64,000 nucleotides of DNA from Bin5 sp965221345 (GCA_965221345.1 CBDCSD010000002.1:124001-188000); one strand, 5' to 3'. Shown: positions 51,512-60,594, counted from the first letter of the stretch. Translations and numbers: made by a program. The notes: generated by a model not told the origin, from the letters alone.

Positions 51512-52666
51512 TCAGGCCAGATCGAGAGTGATATTCAGGTCTGCAGCGGCCTGGGCCACCAGCGCAGCTAAGGCGGTTGCCAGATCCTGGGCCTCGGTAC
51601 CGAAGAGATCGGCCTCTTCGGGGCTGAACTGCACGCCTTCCTGTTCCTGAGAGAAGAGATCGTCAACGTAGGCGATCAGCGTATCGAAGTCATTTCGGAT
51701 CTGCTGATCAAGCTGAGAGTCGGAATCGGACACCAGGACTGCAATATTGTCGTAGGTGAAGCTCAGACCGGCGAGAATGCCCTTGATGTCGAGGAGGCGG
51801 CTGACAGCTATGAAACTTTGCTGCCCGCTGTCGCTGCCGGTGACATAGACCGATTCCTTCCACTGCCCGAAGTACTCGTTCATGGTTGGGATCATGGTGA
51901 CAAGGGCGGTCAGGGCGTCCTCAAGCGTCGGGTCCCACGCCTCGATGGCCGACTGCATTTCGATAGTCGCCTCGTTCAATCCCTGGGTGGCGCCCAAAAG
52001 GATTGCGGCTTCGGGCAGGGCTTCGCCCACGCTGATATTGCCATCGCCGTCCATATCGACCGGCAGGCCGGTGAATTCGTCGATTGTGCCCCAGAGGGTT
52101 GGTTCCAGCAGATTATGGAAAAAGTTGCCCGGGGAATCGAGTACACGGCCGTCGGGCAGCTCGAGTTGCCATTCCAGAGCCTCATCGGGCGCCTCGGCTG
52201 CAGGCGGGCCGGCGTCGATCCAGACATCGTAATGGGCCAGGGAGGGGACACCGGCGACGATGCCTTCGTCCAGTTCGTAGTAGGTGCTGGCCTCAAGCCA
52301 AAGATCTCGCGCCTGAACGACAAGAGCATTTATCTCTTCCTGGCTATCGGCCCAAAGCTGTTCGTAGGGATCGGAATCGGGATTATCCTCGCGCACCTGC
52401 TGGACGCGGTCATAGTAGTCTTGCGCCACGTCAGCCAGGCTTGCGGTGGCGGCCTGCATCAGAGAGGCATTCTCCAATGCGTATTCTTTGACAGCATTCA
52501 GGTCCACAGCTGGTGCCGACTCTGCGGGGCCGGACGAGCTTTGTGGGGCGGCCGGAGCTGTTTGCACGGTGCAGGCGGTTACCGCCAGAATCAGAACTAT
52601 GCAGATGGCCGATGTGAGATGCGCTTTTGCTCGAAAGAGGCGTGACGAGAGTGTTCGCTGAAGCAT
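51512..52666 (-). CDS. EfeO/imelysin-like iron-binding lipoprotein
   Basis: 384 residues. Signal ICIVLILAVTAC (lipidated Cys). The mature part is all-helical with repeats of the imelysin/M75 type (ENASLMQAATASLADVAQDY, DLWLEASTYYELDEGIVAGV). Midway is an EF-hand-like loop DMDGDGNISVGEA. The family delivers iron to FTR1/EfeU across the cell envelope. It is located 66 bp upstream of the FTR1 gene on the same strand, so a two-gene iron uptake operon is likely. AGGAG stands 13 bases before the ATG. I see no EfeB peroxidase in the window. Confidence 0.8.
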   Translation of the reverse strand: MLQRTLSSRLFRAKAHLTSAICIVLILAVTACTVQTAPAAPQSSSGPAESAPAVDLNAVKEYALENASLMQAATASLADVAQDYYDRVQQVREDNPDSDPYEQLWADSQEEINALVVQARDLWLEASTYYELDEGIVAGVPSLAHYDVWIDAGPPAAEAPDEALEWQLELPDGRVLDSPGNFFHNLLEPTLWGTIDEFTGLPVDMDGDGNISVGEALPEAAILLGATQGLNEATIEMQSAIEAWDPTLEDALTALVTMIPTMNEYFGQWKESVYVTGSDSGQQSFIAVSRLLDIKGILAGLSFTYDNIAVLVSDSDSQLDQQIRNDFDTLIAYVDDLFSQEQEGVQFSPEEADLFGTEAQDLATALAALVAQAAADLNITLDLA

Positions 52667-52826
52667 TTGGAAATAGTCTCCTGTATGGTTTGGTTAAGTG
52701 ATCCCTATACTGCGGCCAACGGCTGACATGTTCGATTGACGTGCGCGGTTCAGCGGAACATGGCGGACGCCGACGTTACTCTACAGAAATTGCATGCGAC
52801 TGAACCGGCGCCCATCCCAGCCGACA

Positions 52827-52855
52827 TTGGTCGCGGCCACGCAGGGTGCTATACT
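52827..52855 (+). promoter_or_regulatory. Extended -10 sigma-70-type promoter of a candidate small RNA
   Basis: TTGGTC at 52827-52832, a 17-bp spacer, and TATACT at 52850-52855 preceded by TGC (extended -10). Predicted start about 52862. No protein gene follows on this strand. Confidence 0.6.
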
Positions 52856-52861
52856 GGAGAC

Positions 52862-52969
52862 CGGTCCAGCGCGAAATCAGGGTGACGGTTGCGGCAACAG
52901 CCGTCACGCAGTCAATGTTTTGTGTTGGACTACCCTAGAGGTCGGCCCCAAGTGGGCCGGCCTTTTTTT
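52862..52969 (+). ncRNA. Candidate small RNA (about 108 nt), no known family
   Basis: The region between a sigma-70-like promoter and a strong intrinsic terminator, both on the + strand, has no open frame worth keeping. It contains a first hairpin GTGACGG (52882-52888) with CCGTCAC (52901-52907) around 12 nt, then an unpaired stretch, then the terminator hairpin. It lies divergent to the EfeO-like gene and faces the end of the 73-residue membrane gene on the opposite strand. It could act on iron genes nearby, but no target can be named. Confidence 0.5.
52940..52969 (+). terminator. Intrinsic terminator
   Basis: GGTCGGCCC - CAAGT - GGGCCGGCC followed by seven T. Nine paired positions with one G-U. 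Orientation is +, where no protein gene precedes it, hence the small-RNA proposal. Confidence 0.85.
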
Positions 52970-53189
52970 ATCCACTCGCCATGCGCCTGGAAAGTTGCCG
53001 ACTCAGGGCGTTGCGCGAGTGGCCGGAGACGCGGTCGCGGCCCAAACGCAACTCATTCTTTTTGGTTGCTTCATCCTCATCGCGTTTGTCGTGCAAATGA
53101 CGCCAGGCGCGGAGGCTGAAAAGCAGGATCGCGACCGCTACGAGCAGAGCCAGCAGGAGGACAAGTTGTAAAATATCGAGAGTCTCCAT
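52968..53189 (-). CDS. Small membrane protein (73 aa), hypothetical
   Basis: Starts METLDILQLVLLLALLVAVA with AGGGGATCGAA just before the ATG, a good ribosome site. One long membrane helix (ILQLVLLLALLVAVAILLFSL) then a basic, soluble tail (RAWRHLHDKRDEDEATKKN). The longer frame upstream is discarded. No family recognised. The 3' end overlaps the T-run of the terminator on the other strand. Confidence 0.5.
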   Translation of the reverse strand: METLDILQLVLLLALLVAVAILLFSLRAWRHLHDKRDEDEATKKNELRLGRDRVSGHSRNALSRQLSRRMASG

Positions 53190-53368
53190 TTCGATCCCCT
53201 GAATCGCTTTTTTGACAGACAGTGGGTGATGGACAATGAAAAATATTATAGCACCGCAGATCAGGCTGTGGGGCTGATTATTGAAGAAATTTAGCGCTGC
53301 AGGGGTGAATAGAAAAACGAAAGCGGGGTTAACTGCCTTTTTAAGCAAGGTTAACTAAACAGAGGAAA

Positions 53369-54244
53369 TCAGAACAGTGCCAGTTGTCCGCTATCCTCCT
53401 CCTCGGCCGGCGGTACGATTTCGGGATTCCAGTCAGGGAGAGGGAATAGTTGGCCGACGCGAGAACGCAAGCGGCGGACGGACTCCGGGGCGTGGCCTTC
53501 GAAAGGGTTGTGGACGTAGCAGAACACGTTTGTGCCATTGAGGAGCAGATCGGCGATGCGCTTGGCCCACTTGTCCAGCAGCTGGTCTTGCGGGCGCCGG
53601 ATGGTTTTGTCGTCGGGCAGGGGGTCGCGGTCGTGGCCGATGAGGCGGATATGGAGGGGAAGACGCGAGCCGACGCTTGCGGCGGCTTCCTGCCAGATGG
53701 CATAGGTATCCGGCTGCCCTGTGCGTTCGACTACAACGAAGCCGATCCGCCTCTCCATCAGGAAGCGGGCAAAAGCGGTCGTCATGAGATCGAAGGCGCG
53801 GACTTCGACGGACAGGGGAACATCGGGGGCCAAGGTTGCCAGGTTGTCGACGAAGTTGGCCAGACGGCGGCCGGCGTTGATGCGGGTACAGGTAGCGGGG
53901 AACTGGATGAGGCCGGGGGCGGCGACGGGGCCGAGGGAACGCACGACATCCAGATAGGCCGTCGTTAACTGGTCCACATTCACGAGCCTCTTTTCATGGG
54001 TGATTTCCCTGGGTGCTTTCAGGGAAAATGTGAACTCTGCTGGTACGCACTCGAGCCAGCGCAGCAATGTCTTGGGTGCGGGCAGGGCGTAGAAGCTGGT
54101 GTTGACTTCGACACTGTTGAACTTTGCGGCGTAATGGCCAAGTTGTTGGTCGGCAGGAGTTTGGGGAGGATAGAAGACGCCGCGCCAGTCGGGAAAGCTC
54201 CAAGACGAGGTGCCGATGCGCAAAGTTCCCAGATTCCTGGTCTT
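53369..54244 (-). CDS. DUF72 domain-containing protein (YecE-like)
   Basis: 291 residues from MKTRNLGTLRIGTSSWSFPD. DUF72 hallmarks: GTSSWSFPDWRGVFYP at the start, VEVNTSFYALP, FTFSLKAPREITHEKRL, IQFPATC, LSVEVRAFD and the end VFCYVHNPFEGHAPE. The TIM-barrel-like family is of unknown biochemical function; it is widespread in bacteria. Nineteen upstream codons in frame are rejected. It stands alone on the minus strand, diverging from the ammonium transporter gene. Confidence 0.93.
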   Translation of the reverse strand, partial: KTRNLGTLRIGTSSWSFPDWRGVFYPPQTPADQQLGHYAAKFNSVEVNTSFYALPAPKTLLRWLECVPAEFTFSLKAPREITHEKRLVNVDQLTTAYLDVVRSLGPVAAPGLIQFPATCTRINAGRRLANFVDNLATLAPDVPLSVEVRAFDLMTTAFARFLMERRIGFVVVERTGQPDTYAIWQEAAASVGSRLPLHIRLIGHDRDPLPDDKTIRRPQDQLLDKWAKRIADLLLNGTNVFCYVHNPFEGHAPESVRRLRSRVGQLFPLPDWNPEIVPPAEEEDSGQLALF

Positions 54245-54632
54245 CATAATCGTCGCTTGCGGTATTGAAATGGATACTGACCGGCCAATAGGTAGCGCCA
54301 TATCACAGATGCAATTCTCTTATGTGCAATATGCACAAAAACACCTTTTCAAATTCATGCAGGATGGGCAGTGGATTCTGTCCAACGATCGGGTATCCTT
54401 GCTCGTAATCGCTGGCTTGTGAAATGTCTGATGCGCCGGCGTGCGCTCTGAGAGAGCAATGCAGTGCGAATCAACGTAGGAGGAAGCACAGGCCAGTATG
54501 TTTCGTTTGGCTCATCTGCGCCACGATGTGCGCGGGCGGCGATCAAACCCAGGGAAGCGATCGCCGCACAGCATAAGTGGAGAAGATGGGCAGTTTAAAT
54601 TCAGCTCTCACTTGAGGAAGGAGAACTTTTCG
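54245..54632. other. Divergent control region between the DUF72 gene and amt
   Basis: About 390 bp without an accepted gene. It must hold the promoters of both flanking genes. An open stretch from 54498 is in frame with amt but would add 45 hydrophilic residues before the signal peptide, so I count it as leader. A ribosome site GGAAGGAG stands just before the chosen amt start. Confidence 0.5.
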
Positions 54633-55970
54633 ATGTCAATGCTTGTACGTGCTGTGACACATGGCTCGAAGTTGCGGGCGATACCCCTCGCCGTTCTTGG
54701 GCTGCTCATCTTTGCCCCATCTGCATTCGCCCAAGATGCGGCGCCCATGTCGACGGATGAAGTTGCTTATTCAGTAGACAACTTGATTCTGTTTGTCTCT
54801 GCAGTGCTGGTGCTGTTCATGCAGGCCGGCTTTGCTATGGTCGAGGCGGGTTTCAATTCGGCCAAGAATACCGTGAACATTATGTTCAAGAACATCATCG
54901 ATCTGGCGAGTGGTGTTTTCTTCTATTTTCTGATTGGCTACGGCATTATGTACGGTGCGCCGTTACTTGGAGGGTGGCTCGGCTTTGGCGGTTTCGGGAT
55001 CTCCTCCACGCTGCCGAAAGCGATGGCGGGCAACCTGAACCCCCAGGTTGACTTTCTGTTCCAGGTGGCCTTTGCGGCGACGGCAGCCACGATCGTCTCC
55101 GGTGCGGTGGCCGGCCGCATGAAGATATCCGGCTACCTGATCTACAGCATCGTCGTCACCGCCATTATCTATCCTGTGAGCGGCTACTGGAAATGGGGTG
55201 GGGGCTGGTTGGACGCGATGGGCTTCTATGACTTTGCCGGGTCACTGGTTGTTCATGCAGTGGGCGGTTTCGCGGGCCTGGCGGCGGTCATAGTTCTCGG
55301 TCCGCGTATCGGACGCTTCGGCGGCGGTTCGACAAATCCGCTGCCACCTAGCAACATGGCGTTGGCTGCGCTGGGGGTGTTCATCCTGTGGATTGGCTGG
55401 TACGGCTTCAATCCGGGCAGCCAGCTTGCCTTCACGGGCGCGGTCAATACGAACGCCGTCATGCTGATCGCCACCAACACGACTTTGGCGGCGGCGGCGG
55501 GAACGTTGTTGGCGATGATCTACGGTTGGGTAAAGACGGGCAAGCCGAATCTGAGCTATACATTGAACGGTGCGCTGGGCGGTTTGGTCGGCATCACTGC
55601 AAACTGTGATTCAGTCAACAACGTTGAGGGCCTGATCATTGGCGCGGTGGCCGGCGTGCTGGTTTGCGTTGGCATGGAGGGGCTGGAGAAGCTCAAAGTT
55701 GACGACGCGGTTGGCGCGTGGCCGGTGCATGGACTGTGCGGCATCTGGGGCGGTATTGCCACCGGTATCTTCGGAGGGCATCCCTTTCTTGCGCAGGTCG
55801 TTGGTTCGATCGCGATTCCGGTGTGGGCGTTCGTTGCCTCCTTCATTCTCTTCACCATCATCAAGAAGGTGGGCGTGCTGCGCGTGTCACCGGAAGAGGA
55901 GCAGGCGGGTCTGGACCTCTCCGAGCATGGTGTTGGCGCCTATCATCTGGTAGGCGAAGAAGCTTCTTGA
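54633..55970 (+). CDS. amt: Ammonium transporter (Amt/MEP/Rh)
   Basis: 445 residues from MSMLVRAVTHGSK. A cleavable signal peptide (LAVLGLLIFAPSAFAQD), then 11 membrane helices. Family marks: FMQAGFAMVEAGFNSAKNT, DFAGSLVVHAVGGFAGLAA (first channel His), GWYGFNPGS, and HGLCGIWGGIATG (second channel His). It carries ammonium into the cytoplasm as trimer. A GlnK (PII) gene, usually coupled to amt, is absent. A terminator follows at 56081. Confidence 0.96.
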   Translation: MSMLVRAVTHGSKLRAIPLAVLGLLIFAPSAFAQDAAPMSTDEVAYSVDNLILFVSAVLVLFMQAGFAMVEAGFNSAKNTVNIMFKNIIDLASGVFFYFLIGYGIMYGAPLLGGWLGFGGFGISSTLPKAMAGNLNPQVDFLFQVAFAATAATIVSGAVAGRMKISGYLIYSIVVTAIIYPVSGYWKWGGGWLDAMGFYDFAGSLVVHAVGGFAGLAAVIVLGPRIGRFGGGSTNPLPPSNMALAALGVFILWIGWYGFNPGSQLAFTGAVNTNAVMLIATNTTLAAAAGTLLAMIYGWVKTGKPNLSYTLNGALGGLVGITANCDSVNNVEGLIIGAVAGVLVCVGMEGLEKLKVDDAVGAWPVHGLCGIWGGIATGIFGGHPFLAQVVGSIAIPVWAFVASFILFTIIKKVGVLRVSPEEEQAGLDLSEHGVGAYHLVGEEAS

Positions 55971-56080
55971 TACGCTTGCCTACAGAGGGGGTATAGTCCC
56001 TCAAATGAAACTCTATGCCATGTAAGGTCGAACTGGAAAACGGTTCCGACACACGTATAGCATAGAAAACTGACAGGAAG

Positions 56081-56122
56081 CGTCCCTCTCGTGGAGTTCA
56101 GATGACGGGGGGGACGTTTTTT
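56081..56122 (+). terminator. Intrinsic terminator downstream of amt
   Basis: CGTCCCTCTCGT (56081-56092) pairs with ACGGGGGGGACG (56105-56116; U-G pairs included) around 12 nt, followed by six T. About 110 bp after the amt stop. Confidence 0.85.
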
Positions 56123-56263
56123 GTTTGTCTTCAGGCTATATTTCATCGGCATTGCTCCTGAGAGGGTTCCTGCTGGCTGGCGCCCGATCAGGATGCGGAT
56201 TGGGTCCGTAACAGACTTTTGGATGGACATTGTCTTAATCAGGACAATCAGGATTAAAGATTT

Positions 56264-56299
56264 GCAGGATTGCAGGCGATCGATTGATGCCTGTTCAGC
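56264..56299 (+). repeat. Dispersed intergenic repeat, copy 2
   Basis: GCAGGATTGCAGGCGATCGA followed by TTGATGCCTGTTCAG; matches 38185-38220. To its left the words ATCAGGACAATCAGGATT extend the repeat-like text. It lies between the amt terminator and the catabolic operon. Confidence 0.6.
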
Positions 56300-56625
56300 A
56301 GAACCTTTTTGCGTCCATAGAAAGGGCAGTTGGCGGAGGGACAATAATTGGGGATGCACACTGCGGATTCTGGGCATTGACACAGGTTCTTCAGCCTGTA
56401 TAATCACAACCCAGCGGAATCTCACCGATAGCGCGCCTATGGAGAGGCGGCAGTGGATTACACAGTTCTCTCTGGAAAGGACACAGGGATCAACGTCCGT
56501 CCCCTGTGGTTGCGCCAGGACGCCCCCAATTCCCTCTACGAGACTCCTGACTCTCGTTCCTTCGTAAACGGACAGTAACCAAGACATGGCAACCGCGCTG
56601 GAAGGATGACCTGGAGAAGCAGACT

Positions 56626-57228
56626 ATGATACGTAACAGCTTCGACGTAGGGCCGGAAGGGTGGCACTCGTATGATTACCACGGCGAGATCGTGACGGGC
56701 GCGGGCATTTTTGTGCTGGCAACGTGGCAGAGAGAAGGGGGCGTCGACGGCTCCGGGTTCATATGGGCCGATCAGTCGCGCTGGAGTACGGATGTGCCGG
56801 AGAGGCCTATTTCGATTTTGGCGCTGATTCACTATCGGAATTGGGTGGGGCTGGGTCCGATAGATCTGCGGCAGGCAGAGGTGTCGGTATATCTGAGAGG
56901 CGATGACTTGCGACTGTATGGAGCGACTTGCTACTTCTGGGTGCATTCTCCTGGTGTCCGCTGGCATTTTACCGGGCACGAGATTCCGATCGCGGACGGG
57001 AACTGGGCGCCGGAGCCGAACCGGTTTGTGCTGGAGAACGACGAATCGCGGTGGCATCGCAGCTACAGCAGCGAGGAGTTCCAGCGACGCAGCTATGGGC
57101 AGGGCGGGCCGCGGCTCGACGATGTGCTGGGGGAAGTACATAGTTATGGTTTTTCTTTTGTCGGATTCAGCCGAGAGGTCCAGGGAAAACTGGCGATGGG
57201 CAAGTTCGAGATTGTTGCTGGCAGATAG
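56626..57228 (+). CDS. Beta-sandwich protein of unknown function, first gene of the catabolic operon
   Basis: 200 residues, no signal peptide. Trp/Tyr-rich strands (EGWHSYDYHG, GSGFIWADQSRW, IHYRNWVGLGPIDLRQAEVS) and a late stretch LGEVHSYGFSFVGFSREVQG suggest a concanavalin- or CBM-like jelly roll that binds sugar. No catalytic motif is seen. GGAGAAG precedes the ATG. It begins a rightward series with two beta-propeller paralogues and sugar-acid enzymes, so a carbohydrate-related role is probable. Confidence 0.6.
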   Translation: MIRNSFDVGPEGWHSYDYHGEIVTGAGIFVLATWQREGGVDGSGFIWADQSRWSTDVPERPISILALIHYRNWVGLGPIDLRQAEVSVYLRGDDLRLYGATCYFWVHSPGVRWHFTGHEIPIADGNWAPEPNRFVLENDESRWHRSYSSEEFQRRSYGQGGPRLDDVLGEVHSYGFSFVGFSREVQGKLAMGKFEIVAGR

Positions 57229-57327
57229 ATGAACTTTCGCTGGCAGGAAAGTGGGGAAGAGTCAACCAACGGCAGGCGGGCCATTTGGGAAATGACTTGA
57301 TCTTGGGCGGTTCGCCAGAAGGAAGGA

Positions 57328-58929
57328 ATGAACAGGATGAACCAGCTTCGACCCGACGGCGGCACACCGATTGACCTCGGCTCTCGCCTGGAGTTGATGG
57401 TAGACGAATATCTGATCGCGCGGTTGAGCGGAGGCGCGGCATTGCGCCTGAACCGACCTGTGCCCCGCGAGGTGGCGCTGGTGACCGACAGACCGTGGGA
57501 GGGGAACGCCTGCACATCGTTCGCGGTCTTCCGGGACGGCGACATCTACCGTATGTATTACCTCGGCCGCCAGTTCGTTACCACGGAGGCGGGGCTAAAT
57601 GAGGCGCCCCACCCGGACTTCGTCTGCTATGCCGAAAGCAGCGATGGGATCAGTTGGGTTAGGCCGGAGCTTGGGCTGGTCGAGTTTGATGGTTCGAGCA
57701 GAAACAATATCATTCTGAGTAGTGAGGAAAGCGCCTGTCCGGTGCGTGCGTTTGCGCCGTTCAAGGATGCGAACCCGGCTGCGGAAGTTGACGCCCGGTA
57801 CAAGGCGTGGGCGGTTCGGATTCCGCGCCTGGATGGATCGGCGCCGCGTCCAGGGCACAGCGCGGAGGTGCCGGATGGTCTGCATCCTCTGAAGTCGGCC
57901 GACGGGATTTATTGGAGGGCGATGTGCGACAAGCCGGTCATTGCCGATGGCCTGCTTGACTCGCAGAACCTGGCCTTTTGGGATACGGTGCGCGAGGAGT
58001 ACCGCGACTACCACCGCAACGAGTTTCGTATCGCGAGGACAGGAGAGGAGCCGTATGGCGCCCATTTACGGCCAGGCGCAAAGGGCTCAGGGGTGCGCGG
58101 CTCCCGGCATGGCCGCGATCTGCGCACGGCGACGTCGAGCGACTTTATCAACTGGAGCGAGCCGGACTATGTGGACTACGCGCAGGGCCGCACCGATGAG
58201 ATATACAATAACGCCATTGTGCCCTATTTCCGCGCGCCGCACATCTTCGTTGGGCTGCCGACCCGATACGTTGACCACGGCTGGTCTCAGGCTGTGGAAG
58301 ATCTGCCCGAAGTGGCCGAGCGCCGCTTGCGGGCCGGTGTGAGCGAACGCTACGGTAGCGCTCTGACCGACGCCATGTTCATGAGCAGTCGCGACGGCCA
58401 CACATTCAACCTGTGGCCGGAGTCGTTTATCCGACCGGGTCTGCGACCAGAGGACAACTGGGTTTACGGGGACGGCTTTACCAGCTGGGGCATAGTGCCA
58501 ACGCCCTCTCTGTTTGACGGCGCGCCGGATGAACTGTCGATCTACGTGACGGAGGGGTACTGGCGGGGCGAGAGCATGAACCTGCGGCGCTACACGCTGC
58601 GCGTCGATGGTTTCGCGTCGGTACAGGCACCGCTGAGCGGAGGCGAGTTGGTCACAAAGCCGCTGATCTTTGCGGGCAGCCGCTTGCGAATCAACTTCTC
58701 CGCCTCCGCGGCCGGCAGTGTTCAGGTGGAAATACTGCGTGACCAGATGAACACACCGATTGAGGGGTTCAGCCTCGACGACTGCATCGAATTGCTCGGC
58801 GACGACCTCGAACGTATAGTGCGCTGGTCCGGCGGTTGCGACTTGAGCCATTTGGAAGGAGTCCCCATCCGTTTGCGCTTCGTACTGCGCGACGCAGATC
58901 TGTACGCGTTTCAGTTCGTCACGAACTGA
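57328..58929 (+). CDS. Beta-propeller glycosidase-like protein, paralogue 1
   Basis: 533 residues, cytoplasmic (no signal). The lead GSRLELMVDEYLIARLSGGA and blade motifs FRDGDIYRMYYLG, VCYAESSDGISWVRPELGLV, and FNLWPESFIRPG are those of a GH32/GH43-type five-bladed propeller family that is mostly annotated as hypothetical in Chloroflexota and Planctomycetota. The C-terminal 120 residues form a beta-sandwich (YTLRVDGFASVQAPLSGGEL). Catalytic acidic residues are not certain. GGAAGGA precedes the ATG at 57328; Met4 is an alternative. It is followed at 27 bp by a paralogue of the same length. Substrate is likely an intracellular sugar or glycan fragment. Confidence 0.7.
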   Translation: MNRMNQLRPDGGTPIDLGSRLELMVDEYLIARLSGGAALRLNRPVPREVALVTDRPWEGNACTSFAVFRDGDIYRMYYLGRQFVTTEAGLNEAPHPDFVCYAESSDGISWVRPELGLVEFDGSSRNNIILSSEESACPVRAFAPFKDANPAAEVDARYKAWAVRIPRLDGSAPRPGHSAEVPDGLHPLKSADGIYWRAMCDKPVIADGLLDSQNLAFWDTVREEYRDYHRNEFRIARTGEEPYGAHLRPGAKGSGVRGSRHGRDLRTATSSDFINWSEPDYVDYAQGRTDEIYNNAIVPYFRAPHIFVGLPTRYVDHGWSQAVEDLPEVAERRLRAGVSERYGSALTDAMFMSSRDGHTFNLWPESFIRPGLRPEDNWVYGDGFTSWGIVPTPSLFDGAPDELSIYVTEGYWRGESMNLRRYTLRVDGFASVQAPLSGGELVTKPLIFAGSRLRINFSASAAGSVQVEILRDQMNTPIEGFSLDDCIELLGDDLERIVRWSGGCDLSHLEGVPIRLRFVLRDADLYAFQFVTN

Positions 58930-58955
58930 CCTGTCACAAATAATCCGGAGAAACT

Positions 58956-60554
58956 ATGACCAACATGAATAGAGGCTCGATTCCGATCGATATCGGCTCC
59001 CGCCTGGAGTTGATGGCGGATGACCATTTGGTGGCGCGGTTAAGCGGTGGGGCGCAACGCCGCCTGAACAGACCGGTCCCCCAGGAAATTGCGCTGCGGT
59101 TGGACGCGCCTTGGGAGGGTAACGCCTGCGGGGGCTTTACCGTCTTCGAGGATGGCGACCGCTATCGCATGTACTATAGGGGGCAGAATTTCGAGTACAG
59201 CAACACCGGACTCAGCTCTCCCCGCGGCAAGTACATCTGCTATGCCGAGAGCGCCGATGGCATCGATTGGGAGAGACCGGAGTTGGGCCTGGTCGAGTTT
59301 GACGGCTCCAGAAAAAACAATATCGTCATGGACGGTGGGAACATTCTGAACAGCATGTTTTCTCCGTTCAAAGATGGTAATCCTGCCTGCGCGGCTGAAG
59401 CGCGTTACAAGTCATTTGTTCTCATGCAGCGGGGTGAGGCAAGAGGGCTGTGGGCGTATGGGTCGCCTGACGGCATCCGCTGGTCGGAGATGAGCGACGG
59501 GCCGGTCATTACAGAAGGACTGCTGGACACGCAGAATCTGGCGTTCTGGGACGGGGAGCGCGGCGAGTACCGGGCGTACCATCGCAACGAGTTCCGGCTG
59601 CCGCAGACCGGCGAGGAACCTTATAGTTCCCACCCGGTTCAGGCAAGTTCAGGTGTCCAAAGAGTAGAGGCGCACAAGCCTTCGGACGCCGACAGGCAGC
59701 AGGACGGGGATGGGGGCAGCTTGCGCGGGTCTCGCTACGGGCGCGACATTCTCACTGCCACTTCGTCCGATTTTGTTCACTGGACGCCATCGGTTTATGT
59801 CAATTACAGCGAGGGCCGACCAGACGAGCTTTACACCAATCAGATAACGCCTTACTACCGGGCACCGCATCTCTTTGTGGGCTTTCCGACCCGGTATGTC
59901 GAACGTCCGTGGTCGGAGTCTTTGGAGGCGTTGCCGGAGTTAGAGCATCGACGCATGCGCGCCGGGATCAGCGAACGCTACGGCACCGCGTTGACTGACG
60001 GCATGTTCATGAGCAGTCGCGATGGCTACAGTTTCTACTTGTGGCCGGAGTCCTTTATCCGGCCGGGCCTGCGGCCGCTCGACAATTGGACTTATGGAGA
60101 CAACTTTCAGAACTGGGGGATCGTGACGACGCCATCGGCTTTTGCCGGTGCGCCGGGGGAGTTGTCATTTTATGTGCGGGAAGGCTATTGGAGGGACGGG
60201 GTAAGTACATTATGGCGCTACACACTGCGGGTGGATGGTTTCGCTTCGGTGCAGGCGCCCCTGAGCGGCGGGGAACTGGTCACGAAGCCGCTCATCTTCG
60301 CTGGCCGCGAGCTGGTCCTCAACTTCTCGGCCTCTGCGGCCGGCAGCATCCGCGTTGAGGTGCTACGCGATCAGATGAACACTCCGGTCGAGGGGTTCAG
60401 CCTCGAGGACTGTGTTGACCTGTTGGGCGACGATCTGGAGCGGGTGGTGCGTTGGAAGGACGGCCGGGAGTTGAGCGGCTTGGCCGGGACACCGCTTCGC
60501 CTGCGGTTTGTGCTGAGAGATGCAGACCTCTTTTCCTTCCGTTTTCGCGAATGA
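58956..60554 (+). CDS. Beta-propeller glycosidase-like protein, paralogue 2
   Basis: 532 residues, a tandem copy of the previous gene over its whole length: GSRLELMADDHLVARLSGGA, FEDGDRYRMYYRG, ICYAESADGIDWERPELGLV, SFYLWPESFIRPG, and a C-terminal sandwich with the run YTLRVDGFASVQAPLSGGEL identical in both. At the nucleotide level these parts differ at many third codon positions, so the copies are old and held by selection. An extra hydrophilic insert of about 25 residues (QASSGVQRVEAHKPSDADRQ) lies in the middle. A ribosome site CCGGAGAAAC precedes the ATG. Confidence 0.7.
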   Translation: MTNMNRGSIPIDIGSRLELMADDHLVARLSGGAQRRLNRPVPQEIALRLDAPWEGNACGGFTVFEDGDRYRMYYRGQNFEYSNTGLSSPRGKYICYAESADGIDWERPELGLVEFDGSRKNNIVMDGGNILNSMFSPFKDGNPACAAEARYKSFVLMQRGEARGLWAYGSPDGIRWSEMSDGPVITEGLLDTQNLAFWDGERGEYRAYHRNEFRLPQTGEEPYSSHPVQASSGVQRVEAHKPSDADRQQDGDGGSLRGSRYGRDILTATSSDFVHWTPSVYVNYSEGRPDELYTNQITPYYRAPHLFVGFPTRYVERPWSESLEALPELEHRRMRAGISERYGTALTDGMFMSSRDGYSFYLWPESFIRPGLRPLDNWTYGDNFQNWGIVTTPSAFAGAPGELSFYVREGYWRDGVSTLWRYTLRVDGFASVQAPLSGGELVTKPLIFAGRELVLNFSASAAGSIRVEVLRDQMNTPVEGFSLEDCVDLLGDDLERVVRWKDGRELSGLAGTPLRLRFVLRDADLFSFRFRE

Positions 60555-60594
60555 CCAGTAGGCTGTTTCATTTGACAATAGGGAGTTGCGTAAC

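Larger units (their letters stand above)
55971..56625. other. Region between amt and the catabolic operon
   Basis: 655 bp. It holds the amt terminator (56081-56122), the dispersed repeat (56231-56299) and no accepted gene; the open frames over 56121-56567 have no protein-like composition. Promoters for the operon beginning at 56626 must be here. Confidence 0.55.
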
